Source: Neolewinella xylanilytica (GTDB lineage: Bacteria; Bacteroidota; Bacteroidia; Chitinophagales; Saprospiraceae). Taken from it: DNA of 64,000 bases. The DNA lies in assembly GCF_002934605.1 (NCBI RefSeq), contig NZ_PTJC01000005.1, forward strand, positions 806,001-870,000. Reading direction: 5' to 3'. Shown in pieces: positions 18,916 to 27,814 of this stretch (its first letter is position 1; every line of letters starts with the position of its first letter). Position numbers and translations under genes: made by a program. The notes under the pieces were generated by a model. That model was not told the DNA's origin. It made no database searches and was given only the letters and a program-made list of their open reading frames with translations.

Positions 18916-21734
18916 CTAGGTTTCAGCCCACCGGCGTCGATGATGAATTGCTGGAAAACGACGCCGGGGTCGACCATCCACACTTTCAGCGTGTGCTGTC
19001 CGGGCAGCAGTTCCCCGTGCTCCGATTGCTTTTTACGAATGTGATCCGTCACCGAAGTGTTCCACCACTCGGGGTATTCCCAGTCGGGCTGATCTTCGCC
19101 GGCGTGGATATTAACGATCCGGGGTTCTTCGTCGTCAATGGCGATGGCGTACCGCAAGCCTTCGTTCTTTTTATAGTTGAGGGTAGGAGAGAGGTGGGTT
19201 TCCACGGTCACCGCGGCCGAATCCAGTAAGGTGAAGGTATACTCCAGGCGGGGAGCGCCGGCGGCGGGTGACTGCGGCTCGGCATCGGCCGGCTCGGGCG
19301 TCATGGCGGAATGGGTCCGGCCGAGATTGGGCACCAGGGTCCAGTGAACGTGCTCCCCGTCGACTTTAGCGGTAAAGTTGGTGGCCTCGATCGATACCAC
19401 CCCATTGTTTTCCAGGAACCCGGCGGCTTCTACGTTCGGGGTGCGAAGGGGAACGGCTACCGTAAACTCCCGGTCCCCGTCCGAAAGTACGACCGTTCCG
19501 CTGCGTACCGCTTCGGGTACGCGCGACCAGTCGATGCTTACCGTCACTTTCTCTTCGTATTGAATCTCCCCGCCGGAAGACGACAGCTCGATCCAGTCCT
19601 CTATGGCATGCACCGTATAGGTGAGCGGCTCCGTGCCTTGGTTGAATACTTCCAGGTAGTATTGCTGGTCGTTCAGCGGATCGAAGGCGGGAAAGGTGCG
19701 GCTATACAATCCACCGCGCGCCCACCGCGAGCCGGGTCCGTGCTCTACTACGTAGCCGAGCGCGGCGGCCTGAGGCGTCCTGATGTACGTGATGGCGGGC
19801 ATCCGGTCTACGGGCGGTTCCGCCCAGCTGGTGTAGCCGATGTGGTTCTGGGCCATGAAGTGGTTCCACTTGCCATCGGCCAGGGTATCGTGGTAGTAGC
19901 GGATGAGTTCGGCGTCGCGCTCGAACTTCTCCTTGGTGAGGTCAGCGTAGTAGTTGGCGGAAGCGCGCTGCTGCATGGCATACTGCTGGTTTTTACCGGC
20001 GGCGACGTACATCTCGTTCAGGTTTCTGGAGATCTCGATCGGGAAGTGGACGAGCTGGTAGTAGGCGTCGCGGGCCGCTTCGTCCAGGTCTTCGTAGACG
20101 GCGGTGCTACGCTCGTACAGGGCATCGTATGCTTGAAGGACGCGCTCGGCTTCGCGGTAATTATCCAGGCTATAGGTATCCGGTTTGATCATTTCCGGGG
20201 TGCGGCGGGCGCTGTATTTGGTGGACAGCGCCAGGATGTCGGCGATCTCCTCGGAACGCTCGGAACCAAACTGCTGAGCGGCCCAGTCAGCGTAGTAGCC
20301 GGGCAGGTCGGCGGCTTCCATGTCGGCGTTCCAGCCGAAGTCGAGAAAAAAGCTGATCGGCAGTTCCATCGGTTTGAGGTCGCCGACGTTGGTGATCCAG
20401 AGGTCCCGGACGCCCCATTCGTAGGAGAGGTTCATCTGTTCCCAGACCCGCTCGATTTGGGTGACGTTGAGCCAGCGGTAGGATACGGGGCCGCCCACGA
20501 AATCGAAATGGTAATACATGCCGTAGCCGCCGGCGTGGTCCATGTCTTCTTTTTTGGGGAGGATGCGCACATTACCCCAATTGTCGTCGCAGAAAAGTAC
20601 GAGGATGTCGTCGTCGACGCGCATCCCCTTATCGTAGTAGTCCTGCACTTCCTTGTAGAGCGCCCATACCTGGGGCGTTTCCTCTACCGGTTTACCGGTG
20701 ACGTCGGTGATGATCTCCCGCTGGTCGGCGATGATCCGCTGGAGCAGGGGAACGGCGGTGCCTTCGCTCATGGCCTCGTCGCCGTCGCCGCGCATGCCCA
20801 GGGTGACCACGCTTTCGTAGTCGCCCATCCGTTCGATGCCGCCCCGCCAGAATTCCCGCAATTTGGGTGCGTTCGTTTCGTAGTTCCAGGCGCCGCCATC
20901 GTAGCGGCTCCACTCTTCGTGGTAGCGCATCATAGGCTCGTGGTGGGAGGTGGAGATGACGATGCCGTAGTCGTCGGCCGTTTGCAGGTTCTCGGGGTCG
21001 TCGGTGGAAAATACCCGCGGCCGCCACATCGCTGGCCAGAGGTAGTTGGCCTTGTTTCGCAGGAGCAGCTCGAAGACCTTTTCGTAGAATTCGTGGTTGA
21101 AGGAGCCGAAGTTCTCTTCGACCCAGCCGGTGAGGGCCGGCGCCTCATCGTTGAGGAAGATGCCGCGGTACTTCACCGACGGGCCTTCGGATACGTAGCG
21201 GTCGCGACTGACGTAGACCGCTGCTTTCTTTTGTACCGGCGCGTCGGCCCAGTAGTACCAGGGGGAGACGCCCATCTCCTTGGATAATGTAAGTACCCCG
21301 TAGGCGGTACCCCGCTTGTCGCTGCCGGCAATCACTAGCGCTTCCTTTACGCCCTTCATGGGCCGTTTTACGGTCTGGACGATGAAGCGTTCCCATTCGC
21401 CGTCGATCTCTTTCACGCTCAGTTTGCCTTTGCGTACTAGCTCGTCGATCAGAGCGCTTTCACCGACGGTGCCGATCACGACCAGGCGGTCGGTGGCACC
21501 GCCCGCTTCGGTGCTTATCGTCGGTCGTTTGCCGGTCACCTTTTCGACATCGTCGGCCAGAAAGCCGGCGGTGATTTCGACCAGCTTTTCATCGTTGGCA
21601 TCGTAAAGTATATCCGTAGCCCGGTCGTCTACCAGCGTGAACTGGTGCCGGTCGTCCGTCGGGCGGTCCGAAACGGAAAACTGGGCGTGGGCGAACACGG
21701 GGAGCGCGCAAAGGAGAAGGGTAATGAATCGCAT
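18870..21734 (-). CDS. GH115 alpha-glucuronidase
   Basis: GH115 enzymes remove (4-O-methyl-)glucuronic acid from xylan, including internal residues. The 954-residue form starts at ATG 21734 with signal peptide MRFITLLLCALPVFAHAQF; a longer frame to 21788 has no leader of its own. Family hallmarks are seen in VKYRGIFLNDEAPALTGW, NKANYLWPAMW, GIVISTSHHEPMMRYHEEW, GMRGDGDEAM, LFCDDNWGNVRILP and ITNVGDLKPMELP. The C-terminal end GGLKPSYLGPPES is also typical. Length and order match the family. It likely acts in the periplasm or at the cell surface on glucuronoxylan or related uronic-acid glycans. A TATCTT promoter-like element sits 65 bases upstream. Confidence 0.93.
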   Translation of the reverse strand: MRFITLLLCALPVFAHAQFSVSDRPTDDRHQFTLVDDRATDILYDANDEKLVEITAGFLADDVEKVTGKRPTISTEAGGATDRLVVIGTVGESALIDELVRKGKLSVKEIDGEWERFIVQTVKRPMKGVKEALVIAGSDKRGTAYGVLTLSKEMGVSPWYYWADAPVQKKAAVYVSRDRYVSEGPSVKYRGIFLNDEAPALTGWVEENFGSFNHEFYEKVFELLLRNKANYLWPAMWRPRVFSTDDPENLQTADDYGIVISTSHHEPMMRYHEEWSRYDGGAWNYETNAPKLREFWRGGIERMGDYESVVTLGMRGDGDEAMSEGTAVPLLQRIIADQREIITDVTGKPVEETPQVWALYKEVQDYYDKGMRVDDDILVLFCDDNWGNVRILPKKEDMDHAGGYGMYYHFDFVGGPVSYRWLNVTQIERVWEQMNLSYEWGVRDLWITNVGDLKPMELPISFFLDFGWNADMEAADLPGYYADWAAQQFGSERSEEIADILALSTKYSARRTPEMIKPDTYSLDNYREAERVLQAYDALYERSTAVYEDLDEAARDAYYQLVHFPIEISRNLNEMYVAAGKNQQYAMQQRASANYYADLTKEKFERDAELIRYYHDTLADGKWNHFMAQNHIGYTSWAEPPVDRMPAITYIRTPQAAALGYVVEHGPGSRWARGGLYSRTFPAFDPLNDQQYYLEVFNQGTEPLTYTVHAIEDWIELSSSGGEIQYEEKVTVSIDWSRVPEAVRSGTVVLSDGDREFTVAVPLRTPNVEAAGFLENNGVVSIEATNFTAKVDGEHVHWTLVPNLGRTHSAMTPEPADAEPQSPAAGAPRLEYTFTLLDSAAVTVETHLSPTLNYKKNEGLRYAIAIDDEEPRIVNIHAGEDQPDWEYPEWWNTSVTDHIRKKQSEHGELLPGQHTLKVWMVDPGVVFQQFIIDAGGLKPSYLGPPESTFFGAVR

Positions 21735-21798
21735 GATCGGCTGACTGAAAGAAAAAGGAAAAGCAGGCTCCGTAGGCGGTTGGAGCAATCGATTGCGT

Positions 21799-21804
21799 AA
21801 GATA
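21799..21804 (-). promoter_or_regulatory. TATCTT promoter-like element before GH115
   Basis: Minus-strand CCTTATCTTACGC lies 65 bases upstream of ATG 21734 and matches the local promoter box. Confidence 0.4.
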
Positions 21805-21827
21805 AGGAGTTCTGTTTAATCTCAATT

Positions 21828-21843
21828 GGACCCTCGCGGGTCC
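21828..21843 (-). terminator. short GC hairpin after the membrane-protein gene
   Basis: GGACCC-tcgc-GGGTCC is a perfect 6-base-pair hairpin between the end of the 21952-22683 gene and the GH115 promoter. It lacks a T tract, so termination is only suggested. Confidence 0.3.
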
Positions 21844-21951
21844 CTTGGCTATCGCTCGGCGACGCTCCGAGGTCCTCGTCCTTCGGGAGGTGAGCGCAGG
21901 GGGACCTCAAAGCGTGCTTGCACCTTCGAGCGTCCGGGTCGGCTCCTAACT

Positions 21952-22683
21952 TCACCCCTTGATCATCCCCTCCAACAGGGCCTGTACGGCGGGCGAAGTA
22001 CCGAGGGGGCGCAGGAAGCACACGTAGAGGTTAACGGCTACGATGAGCAACGTGGCCGGATGGTTCATCTTGCCGTAGCGGCGGGCCGTGAGGAGAGCCA
22101 GCCCGATGATGACTACCTGGGCTAAATACACCGGCGTGATGATGTCGATGTCCGGCCAGGAATCCTGCCCAAGCGCAATGGCGACGAACTGAAAGCCCCG
22201 ACCGATGGCCGGCTGCAGGATGATGAATACGGTCGCGATCAGCCACCAGGCGTGTTCGTCGACCTGCTTGCGCTTCAGGATACTCATGATGACCGCCCCG
22301 GCGAAGGCCAGGATCATCGGGATCTCGATCGACGCCACTCCATAGAAGAACCAGGGCTCGAAGGGGCCGAAGCGGTCCGGCATCTCTGCGGCAAGGTGAG
22401 CGGTATTTATGTCGCGGTACATCATGCTGAGGGCGGTCAGGCAGACCCCCCCGGCCAGGAACATTCCGATGATGCCGTTCGTCCGGTGGCGTTCCAGTTG
22501 GCCGTGGGTGGCGTAGTAGGGCTGGATAATGAGGTAGAGGTACCAGAGGGCACCGGACCAGTAGTGGATGTGGACCGACCAGGCGTTGTCGGTAAAGTCG
22601 CCCCAGTAATCTCGCAGGATGCCTACTTGCATCACGACGAAGGGGATAATCATCCAGCGGTGGAGGTTGTGGTATTTGTGCAT
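21952..22683 (-). CDS. polytopic, histidine-rich membrane protein of unknown function
   Basis: 243 residues from ATG 22683 (MHKYHNLHRW); the frame opens 13 codons earlier without support. About seven hydrophobic helices alternate with His- and Trp-rich turns: VHIHYWSGALWYLYLIIQPY, ATHGQLERHRTNGIIGMF, DEHAWWLIATVFIILQP, GRGFQFVAIA. The number of intramembrane His residues would suit haem or metal binding, and the overall look resembles small DUF2306-like membrane proteins, but I cannot name the family. The stop is followed by a hairpin. Confidence 0.7.
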   Translation of the reverse strand: MHKYHNLHRWMIIPFVVMQVGILRDYWGDFTDNAWSVHIHYWSGALWYLYLIIQPYYATHGQLERHRTNGIIGMFLAGGVCLTALSMMYRDINTAHLAAEMPDRFGPFEPWFFYGVASIEIPMILAFAGAVIMSILKRKQVDEHAWWLIATVFIILQPAIGRGFQFVAIALGQDSWPDIDIITPVYLAQVVIIGLALLTARRYGKMNHPATLLIVAVNLYVCFLRPLGTSPAVQALLEGMIKG

Positions 22684-22816
22684 GGCGTATTGTTCAGACA
22701 GGTGACTACCTAGCCCGGGCACCCGCCGACGAGCGGGAATCGGTAATGAGCAATATGGGTCAGGTGGTGGTGACGGCTCCTACGGTATAGCTTCCCAGCC
22801 GGTTTTGTTACACCGA

Positions 22817-24082
22817 CTACTTCCGCGCGCTATCCGCGGAGAGGGTATCGCGGCTGTCGGCGGGCGGTTCCAGCTTCATCAGTTCCCCGATCTCGAAGCG
22901 CAGCACGTCTTCCGCCGGCAACTGTAGCATGCGCTCTTCCCCCCGCCAGAAGGCCGGGTCTTCCCGGATGCGGAGGGCGGACATCGCCGCTGCCCCGTCG
23001 CGCAGGCGTCGGCCCTTTTGGTACCGCTTCATTTTCTCCGGATCCGTGATCACGTCGGTCACGAAAAAGAAGAGGGTAAAGATCCGGGGGTACTCCCGCC
23101 AATCCTGGTCCAGGGCCCATGTGAAGCTGGAGCGCTGTGGGTAGTATTTGCCGTTTACTTTCTGATAGGCGGTGTAGACCGCCGTAGGGTTTCCGACGTA
23201 ACCCATGCGGATCTCGGAAAAGGAATAATCGGTCAAATTGATCACCGCCTCACCGGTGTATTCGCCCGGTGGTGGCCGGCCGGGAGCTTTGAGCTGGTGC
23301 GTATACCGCAGCCGGACCAGGGTATCCGTGCCGTCAAAGTACTGGCCGATCTGCTGGAAGGTGAGGTGTTCTAAGTCTTCACCCGAGCTGCCCCTAAAGA
23401 GGTACCCCAGACTGTCGCGGTAAAGGGGGTTCCCCAGCCAGGAATAGCCACCCGTCAGAAAGGACTGCCGGTCAAAGAACCGACGCGCTCCCGCCGGTAC
23501 CTCCTGACTCCCCTTGGTGACCCGCAGTTGGTCGATCCATACTTTCGCCCGCTCCCGCTCATGGGCGGGAACATGTACGTAGGGACCGTCGGCGATGGTG
23601 AGGTAGCCTTCGTTGAGCTGGGCAAAGCCGACATTGGTGGCAAAATAGGAGCGATGGTACGCCTTCAGGTGATAGGCGTCATGACCGTAGTTTTCGGGGA
23701 TGCGATCCAGGGCTCGGCGCACCAGTTGCCGCAACCCGAGATCGGAGATTACAACGACTCCGGGCAGTTCCACGAACTGCGATTCCAGACGGATGACGAG
23801 GGGCCGCTCCGGCAAGCCCGCTTCCTCGGCCAGGCGGACGCGCCCCACCTCGTAGGCGATCGAGCTGATCGCCAGCGTAGCGTAGCGGTAGGTCGCACTA
23901 TCGAGTGAGATGGCGAACTGTCCGAGTTCGTTGGTCAGAACGCCCCGCGACTGGTCTTCCTCCAACACGACGTTCGCGAAGGGCACCGGCTCGCGGCTCA
24001 CCGCATCGACGACGTAGCCGGTGATCGTTACCTGGCCGGAGAGTGCGGCGGAGAAAAGGGCCAGGAAACAGAGCAGGCGCAT
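22817..24082 (-). CDS. carboxypeptidase-like regulatory domain envelope protein (paralogue A)
   Basis: 421 residues: a signal peptide (MRLLCFLALFSAALSGQ), then a carboxypeptidase-regulatory-like beta-sandwich (VTITGYVVDAVSREPVPFANV, then GVLTNELGQFAISL) as found at the front of TonB receptors. A longer C-terminal region contains DLGLRQLVRRALDRIPENYG, YHRSYFATNVGFAQLNEGY and QKVNGKYYPQRSSFTWALDQ. No complete barrel is present, so it is probably a periplasmic or outer-membrane-associated protein, not a transporter. A close paralogue lies at 30857-32131, and both have the same CCCCCTATCTT sequence about 20 bases upstream. Function unknown. Confidence 0.8.
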   Translation of the reverse strand: MRLLCFLALFSAALSGQVTITGYVVDAVSREPVPFANVVLEEDQSRGVLTNELGQFAISLDSATYRYATLAISSIAYEVGRVRLAEEAGLPERPLVIRLESQFVELPGVVVISDLGLRQLVRRALDRIPENYGHDAYHLKAYHRSYFATNVGFAQLNEGYLTIADGPYVHVPAHERERAKVWIDQLRVTKGSQEVPAGARRFFDRQSFLTGGYSWLGNPLYRDSLGYLFRGSSGEDLEHLTFQQIGQYFDGTDTLVRLRYTHQLKAPGRPPPGEYTGEAVINLTDYSFSEIRMGYVGNPTAVYTAYQKVNGKYYPQRSSFTWALDQDWREYPRIFTLFFFVTDVITDPEKMKRYQKGRRLRDGAAAMSALRIREDPAFWRGEERMLQLPAEDVLRFEIGELMKLEPPADSRDTLSADSARK

Positions 24083-24101
24083 GGAGTTGGGATTTAGCCA
24101 T

Positions 24102-24107
24102 AAGATA
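24102..24107 (-). promoter_or_regulatory. TATCTT promoter-like element before paralogue A
   Basis: Minus-strand CCCCCTATCTTATGG lies 20 bases before the ATG; its first 11 bases recur before the paralogue at 32150-32155. Confidence 0.45.
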
Positions 24108-24146
24108 GGGGGTTTCGGTGATCGTTGGTTACCTCGGTCATTCCCG

Positions 24147-24620
24147 CAGCTCCGCTGGTCGGCCGACGGGTTTGGTGGGGAAACCTTGGGGGTAGTGGTT
24201 TTTCGTAGTAGCCGGGCCGACGAGCCGTTACGCCCACCGGCTCGGTGGTGCCCTTGGCAGTAGCTCGGCGGACCAGCGACGGTAGCCGGGCCGACGAGGA
24301 CCAGTCGTCCGCACAGCTCCGCTGGTCGGCCGACGGGTTTGGTGGGGAAACCTTGGGGGTAGTGGTTTTTCGTAGTAGCCGGGCCGACGAGCCGTTACGC
24401 CCACCGGCTCGGTGGTGCCCTTGGCAGTAGCTCGGCGGACCAGCGACGGTAGCCGGGCCGACGAGGACCAGTCGTCCGCACAGCTCCGCTGGTCGGCCGA
24501 CGGGTTTGGTGGGGCGAGGCTTGGGGAATAGTGCTTTTTCCAGTAGCTGGGCCGACGAGCCGTTACGCCCACCGGCTCGGTGGTGCCCTTGGCGGTAGCT
24601 CGGCGGACCAGCCACGGTGG
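24147..24620. repeat. 167-bp tandem repeat, two identical copies plus a diverged third
   Basis: Units start at 24147, 24314 and 24481 (period 167). The first two appear identical base for base; the third is diverged in the middle and ends near 24620. Each unit holds inverted-type motifs gctggtcggccgacgggt and agctcggcggaccag, related to the REP-like palindromes elsewhere. Frames that remain open on the minus strand (24094-24615) only translate the repeat. This fills the 587-base gap between paralogue A and the PL11 gene. Confidence 0.9.
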
Positions 24621-24658
24621 CCTTCCGGGCTTTAGTCGGTAGATCGAACGGGCTTACT

Positions 24659-24664
24659 TATCTT
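24659..24664 (+). promoter_or_regulatory. TATCTT promoter-like element directly before the PL11 gene
   Basis: ACTTATCTTG ends about five bases before the ATG at 24670. If used, the transcript would begin at or next to the start codon, giving a leaderless mRNA. Confidence 0.4.
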
Positions 24665-24669
24665 GCTGT

Positions 24670-26547
24670 ATGCCCTATCGCCTGATTACCCTTTCTCTCT
24701 TCCTTTCCGTCACCCTCTTCGCACAACCCCGACTTGAGTTCCTCGACCGCGGCGTCATTGCCCTGCGCACCGGCGCCCAAGAAGCCTTCGTCAGCTGGCG
24801 GCTGCTGGTTACCGACCCGGAAAATGCGGCGTTTCACCTCTACCGTACGGTAGGCAACGGCGAACCCCAACGAATCACCGCGACAGCCATCAGCGAGGGG
24901 ACGAACTTCACCGACCGCGACGTCCCCTTTTCCAGTCCGGTCACCTACCGGGTGGAGCGGGCGGAGGGCTCCGCGGACGCTGCCGGCGCGAGCTTTACCC
25001 TGCCGGCGCGAGCACCCGTCCGAAACTACCTCAGCGTACCGCTCCGGACCCCAGAGGGATTCACGCCCAATGATGCCTCCGTAGGCGACCTCGACGGCGA
25101 CGGGCAGTACGAAATCGTACTCCACCAGGTGGGTCGCGGCCACGACAACAGCCACTCGGGGATGACCACCGCCCCCGTACTGGAGGCCTACGAACTCGAC
25201 GGCACCCTGCTGTGGCGTATCGACCTGGGCCGCAACATCCGCGAGGGAGCCCACTACACCCAGTTCATCGTTTACGACCTGGACGGCGACGGCCGCGCCG
25301 AGGTAGCCTGCAAAACCGCCGACGGCACCACCGACGGCGCGGGTACGGTGATCGGAGACGGCAACGCTAATTATGTCAACGACGCCGGCTACATCCTCGC
25401 CGGCCCCGAGTACCTCACGGTGTTTGACGGCCGGACGGGGGCCGCATTGTCGACCGTCGACTACGATCCGCCCCGCCACCCGGACACCGAATCGCCCACC
25501 ACCGAACAGCTGAAGGCGATCTGGGGCGACGGCTACGGCAACCGGATGGACCGCTTCCTCGCCGGCGTAGCCTACCTGGACGGTGAAAACCCAAGCCTGA
25601 TTATGGCCCGCGGCTATTACACGCGTACGGTGGTTGCCGCTTACGATTTCGGCGGCGGAGCGCTGGTTAAAAAGTGGACCTTCGACAGCGATGACGGCAA
25701 TCCCGAAAACGCCCCCTACGCCGGGCAGGGCAACCACAGCCTAAGCGTAGCCGACGTGGATGACGACGGCCGCCACGAGATCATTTACGGGGCCATGGTG
25801 CTCGACGACGACGGCACGGGCCTCCACACCACCGGCCTCGGTCACGGCGATGCCCTCCACGTATCCGACCTGGACCCGTCCCGCCCCGGGCTGGAGATCT
25901 TCGACATCCAGGAGCGCTTTGACGATGCCGGGGCCCACTTCCGCGACGCCCACACCGGGGAGGTACTCTGGAAAAAACCCTCGATCAAGGCGGGAGACGA
26001 CGGCGAAGGCCCGGGGCGCGGGCTATCGGCGAATATCGACCCCCGGTACCCCGGCAACGAGCAGTGGGTGCGGGGCGCGAACATCGAAGGTCTGTACAGT
26101 GCCAAGGGCGAGCTGATCTCCGAGAACAAACCGCCTTCCTGCAATTTCGCGGTTTGGTGGGACGGCGACCTGCTCCGCGAACTCCTCACCGGCAACACCG
26201 TCACCAAATGGGACTGGAAAAACGAAACCGTAGACACCCTCCTGCTCGCCGAAGGCGCCACCTCCAACAACGGCACGAAGTCGACCCCCGCCCTCAGCGC
26301 CGACCTGTTTGGTGACTGGCGCGAAGAGGTCATCCTGCGCAGCGAAGACAACCGGGAGTTGCGGATCTATACCACCACGATCCCGACGGAGCACCGCTTC
26401 GTTACGCTGATGCACAATCCGGTATACCGTGTGGCCGTAGCCTGGCAGAACGTGGCCTACAACCAGCCGCCGCACCCGGAATTCTTCATCGGGCCGAATA
26501 TGGAGGCACCCCCCCGGCGCCCGGTCCGGCTAGTCGGGGGTAAGTAA
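24670..26547 (+). CDS. PL11 rhamnogalacturonan lyase
   Basis: PL11 enzymes cleave the rhamnose-galacturonate backbone of rhamnogalacturonan I by beta-elimination. The 625-residue protein has a short signal peptide (LITLSLFLSVTLFAQ), an N-terminal beta-domain (RGVIALRTGAQEAFVSWRLL) and the calcium-rich eight-bladed propeller of PL11. Propeller features are ASVGDLDGDGQYEIVLHQ, VYDLDGDGRAEVACKTADGT, GNHSLSVADVDDDGRHEIIY, GLGHGDALHVSDLDP and SCNFAVWWDGDLLRELL, ending with the typical VAWQNVAYNQPPHPEFFIG. It works extracellularly or periplasmically. Context: the adjacent PL10 remnant and the GH78 rhamnosidase at 2.4 kb point to pectin use. Confidence 0.95.
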   Translation: MPYRLITLSLFLSVTLFAQPRLEFLDRGVIALRTGAQEAFVSWRLLVTDPENAAFHLYRTVGNGEPQRITATAISEGTNFTDRDVPFSSPVTYRVERAEGSADAAGASFTLPARAPVRNYLSVPLRTPEGFTPNDASVGDLDGDGQYEIVLHQVGRGHDNSHSGMTTAPVLEAYELDGTLLWRIDLGRNIREGAHYTQFIVYDLDGDGRAEVACKTADGTTDGAGTVIGDGNANYVNDAGYILAGPEYLTVFDGRTGAALSTVDYDPPRHPDTESPTTEQLKAIWGDGYGNRMDRFLAGVAYLDGENPSLIMARGYYTRTVVAAYDFGGGALVKKWTFDSDDGNPENAPYAGQGNHSLSVADVDDDGRHEIIYGAMVLDDDGTGLHTTGLGHGDALHVSDLDPSRPGLEIFDIQERFDDAGAHFRDAHTGEVLWKKPSIKAGDDGEGPGRGLSANIDPRYPGNEQWVRGANIEGLYSAKGELISENKPPSCNFAVWWDGDLLRELLTGNTVTKWDWKNETVDTLLLAEGATSNNGTKSTPALSADLFGDWREEVILRSEDNRELRIYTTTIPTEHRFVTLMHNPVYRVAVAWQNVAYNQPPHPEFFIGPNMEAPPRRPVRLVGGK

Positions 26548-26658
26548 GTGTCCGGGTTCATCGCCCCACTGTACTTCGTCCTTCCTCCCGGCCCGCGCCG
26601 GCAGACGAACTCCGTGGGCTCCGCTCGGCGGACGAACCTAATGCGTCGCCTCCCGGGC

Positions 26659-26802
26659 TCAATCGTCGATCCGGTTGTAGTTAACGCCTCGCTCGAATGC
26701 GACTCAAGCGAGGGTGTCATCACTGCTCCGTCGCGGCCTACGAAGACGGGGTAGTTGGTGCCGGTCTCGTAGAAGCGTGCCCAGGCCGGCCGAAAAAACG
26801 GT
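26659..26802 (-). pseudogene. C-terminal remnant of a PL10-type pectate lyase
   Basis: On the minus strand, directly after the stop of the isomerase gene, codons read AWARFYETGTNYPVFVGRDG. This closely resembles the conserved C-terminal signature of PL10 pectate lyases (ARFYEIGTNRPIFSGRDG type). After GRDG the original frame loses the family pattern. A neighbouring frame contains a stop and then FERGVNYNRIDD before a final stop at 26659, as expected of a frameshifted tail. No start or upstream catalytic domain is present. I read it as the decayed 3' end of a pectate lyase gene. Confidence 0.55.
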
Positions 26803-27696
26803 CTACAGGAAGCGCTGCAAATGCTTTTTATAGTAGCGGGCGTTGGTGGCCGCGCTCTCCAGGGAGCTGCTCGCGAAATTCCCGCCCTGCTCGACGTAGC
26901 AGAACTTCAGCCCCGACCGGTCGGGATCGGGAAGCAGGTTGGGATAGTCGATGCTACCCCGGCCGAGCTCGGTGTAATCTTCGGTTTTCTTGTCCATGTC
27001 TTTGACATGCCAGAGTGTGACGCGGCCGGGGTAGCGATCCACCATTTGCCGGGGCGTGAGGTCGGAAGAGCGGATCAGCCAGTACATGTCCAGTTCAAGT
27101 TCCACCAGTCCGGGGTCGGTTTTTTTGGCGATACCGTCGAAGGGCACCCGACCGTTGATCGGCTCGAATTCGAAGCCGTGGTTGTGGTAGGCGAAGCCCA
27201 GTCCGGCGGCGCGAACACGCGCGCCGATGGAATTGAGCAGGTCGGGCAAAAATTCGAAGGTAGCCGCGGTACGTTGTTCGGGGGCCATCCACGGCCAGGC
27301 GATGTACGACAGGCCGAGGGTCCTGGCCCCCCGGATGCACTGATCGACGAAGGCGGTCATCTCATCGGCCGGCCGGTAGAGGTAAGAAGCGAAGCCGAAG
27401 TGCCCGCTGGAGGCCGTGAGTCCGTGATCGTCGAGAAGGGTGCGGAATTCCGCGGCGGGACGGTCGTAAAAGGTACCCCGGTCGCCATCGAAGCCGAAGA
27501 TCTCCACGTCGCGGTAGCCCATCTTCGCAATGGCGCCCAGGCTGGCGACCGCGTCGTCGGTCATCGCGTCGTGGATGGAAAAGAGCTGGAGCCCCATGGG
27601 GAATCTGGGATCCCGATCCTGGGAGAGGGGGGCGGCGGAAAGCAAAGTTGCGGCTCCTAGGGCGCCGCCGGTTTGAAGGAATCGACGTCTGTTCAC
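26803..27696 (-). CDS. Tat-exported sugar phosphate isomerase/epimerase-like TIM-barrel protein
   Basis: About 297 residues in the AP-endonuclease-2 TIM-barrel family. A twin-arginine leader (NRRRFLQTGGALGAATLLSAA) predicts folded export. Barrel motifs are MGLQLFSIHDAM, MGYRDVEIFGFDG, GLGFAYHNHGFEFEP, ELELDMYWL and VTLWHVKDMD, which provide the usual metal-binding Glu, Asp and His. I prefer GTG 27696. The frame opens at a TTG (27705), but that overlaps a TATCTT promoter-like box (27704-27709). It lies divergent from the keto-glycoside hydrolase-like gene and likely works with it and the Gfo/Idh/MocA enzyme on glycosides in the periplasm. The exact substrate is unknown. Confidence 0.85.
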   Translation of the reverse strand: MNRRRFLQTGGALGAATLLSAAPLSQDRDPRFPMGLQLFSIHDAMTDDAVASLGAIAKMGYRDVEIFGFDGDRGTFYDRPAAEFRTLLDDHGLTASSGHFGFASYLYRPADEMTAFVDQCIRGARTLGLSYIAWPWMAPEQRTAATFEFLPDLLNSIGARVRAAGLGFAYHNHGFEFEPINGRVPFDGIAKKTDPGLVELELDMYWLIRSSDLTPRQMVDRYPGRVTLWHVKDMDKKTEDYTELGRGSIDYPNLLPDPDRSGLKFCYVEQGGNFASSSLESAATNARYYKKHLQRFL

Positions 27697-27703
27697 GCAG
27701 CTC

Positions 27704-27709
27704 AAGATA
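27704..27709 (-). promoter_or_regulatory. TATCTT promoter-like element before the isomerase gene
   Basis: Minus-strand GCTTATCTTGAG overlaps the TTG at 27705 and sits seven bases before the GTG at 27696; this was used to choose the start. Confidence 0.4.
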
Positions 27710-27782
27710 AGCGCTACGCTAAAAAAAGGCGGCGGCGGGGCGCGGGAGCTATAGAACTAAGTTGCGGAAAATACTGATCCCT

Positions 27783-27788
27783 TATCTT
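27783..27788 (+). promoter_or_regulatory. TATCTT promoter-like element before the DUF1080 gene
   Basis: CTTATCTTTTGG, a near match to TAnnTTTG, lies 26 bases before the ATG at 27815. It is divergent to the promoter at 27704-27709. Confidence 0.45.
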
Positions 27789-27814
27789 TTGGCCAGATTC
27801 CTTAACGTATCCCG

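Noticed and set aside
19311-21287. A 658-codon open frame on the plus strand
   Set aside because: It is antisense to the GH115 gene. The protein is a GC-driven shadow rich in Val, Gly and Asp without leader or motifs.
24094-24615. Minus-strand frame of repeated residues (PSAD, RRPGY etc.) that could look like a repeat protein
   Set aside because: It is only the translated 167-bp non-coding tandem repeat, open because the period is not interrupted by stops.
24147-24620. CRISPR-like regular repeat
   Set aside because: Units are 167 bases and directly abutting with no unique spacers; no cas genes nearby.
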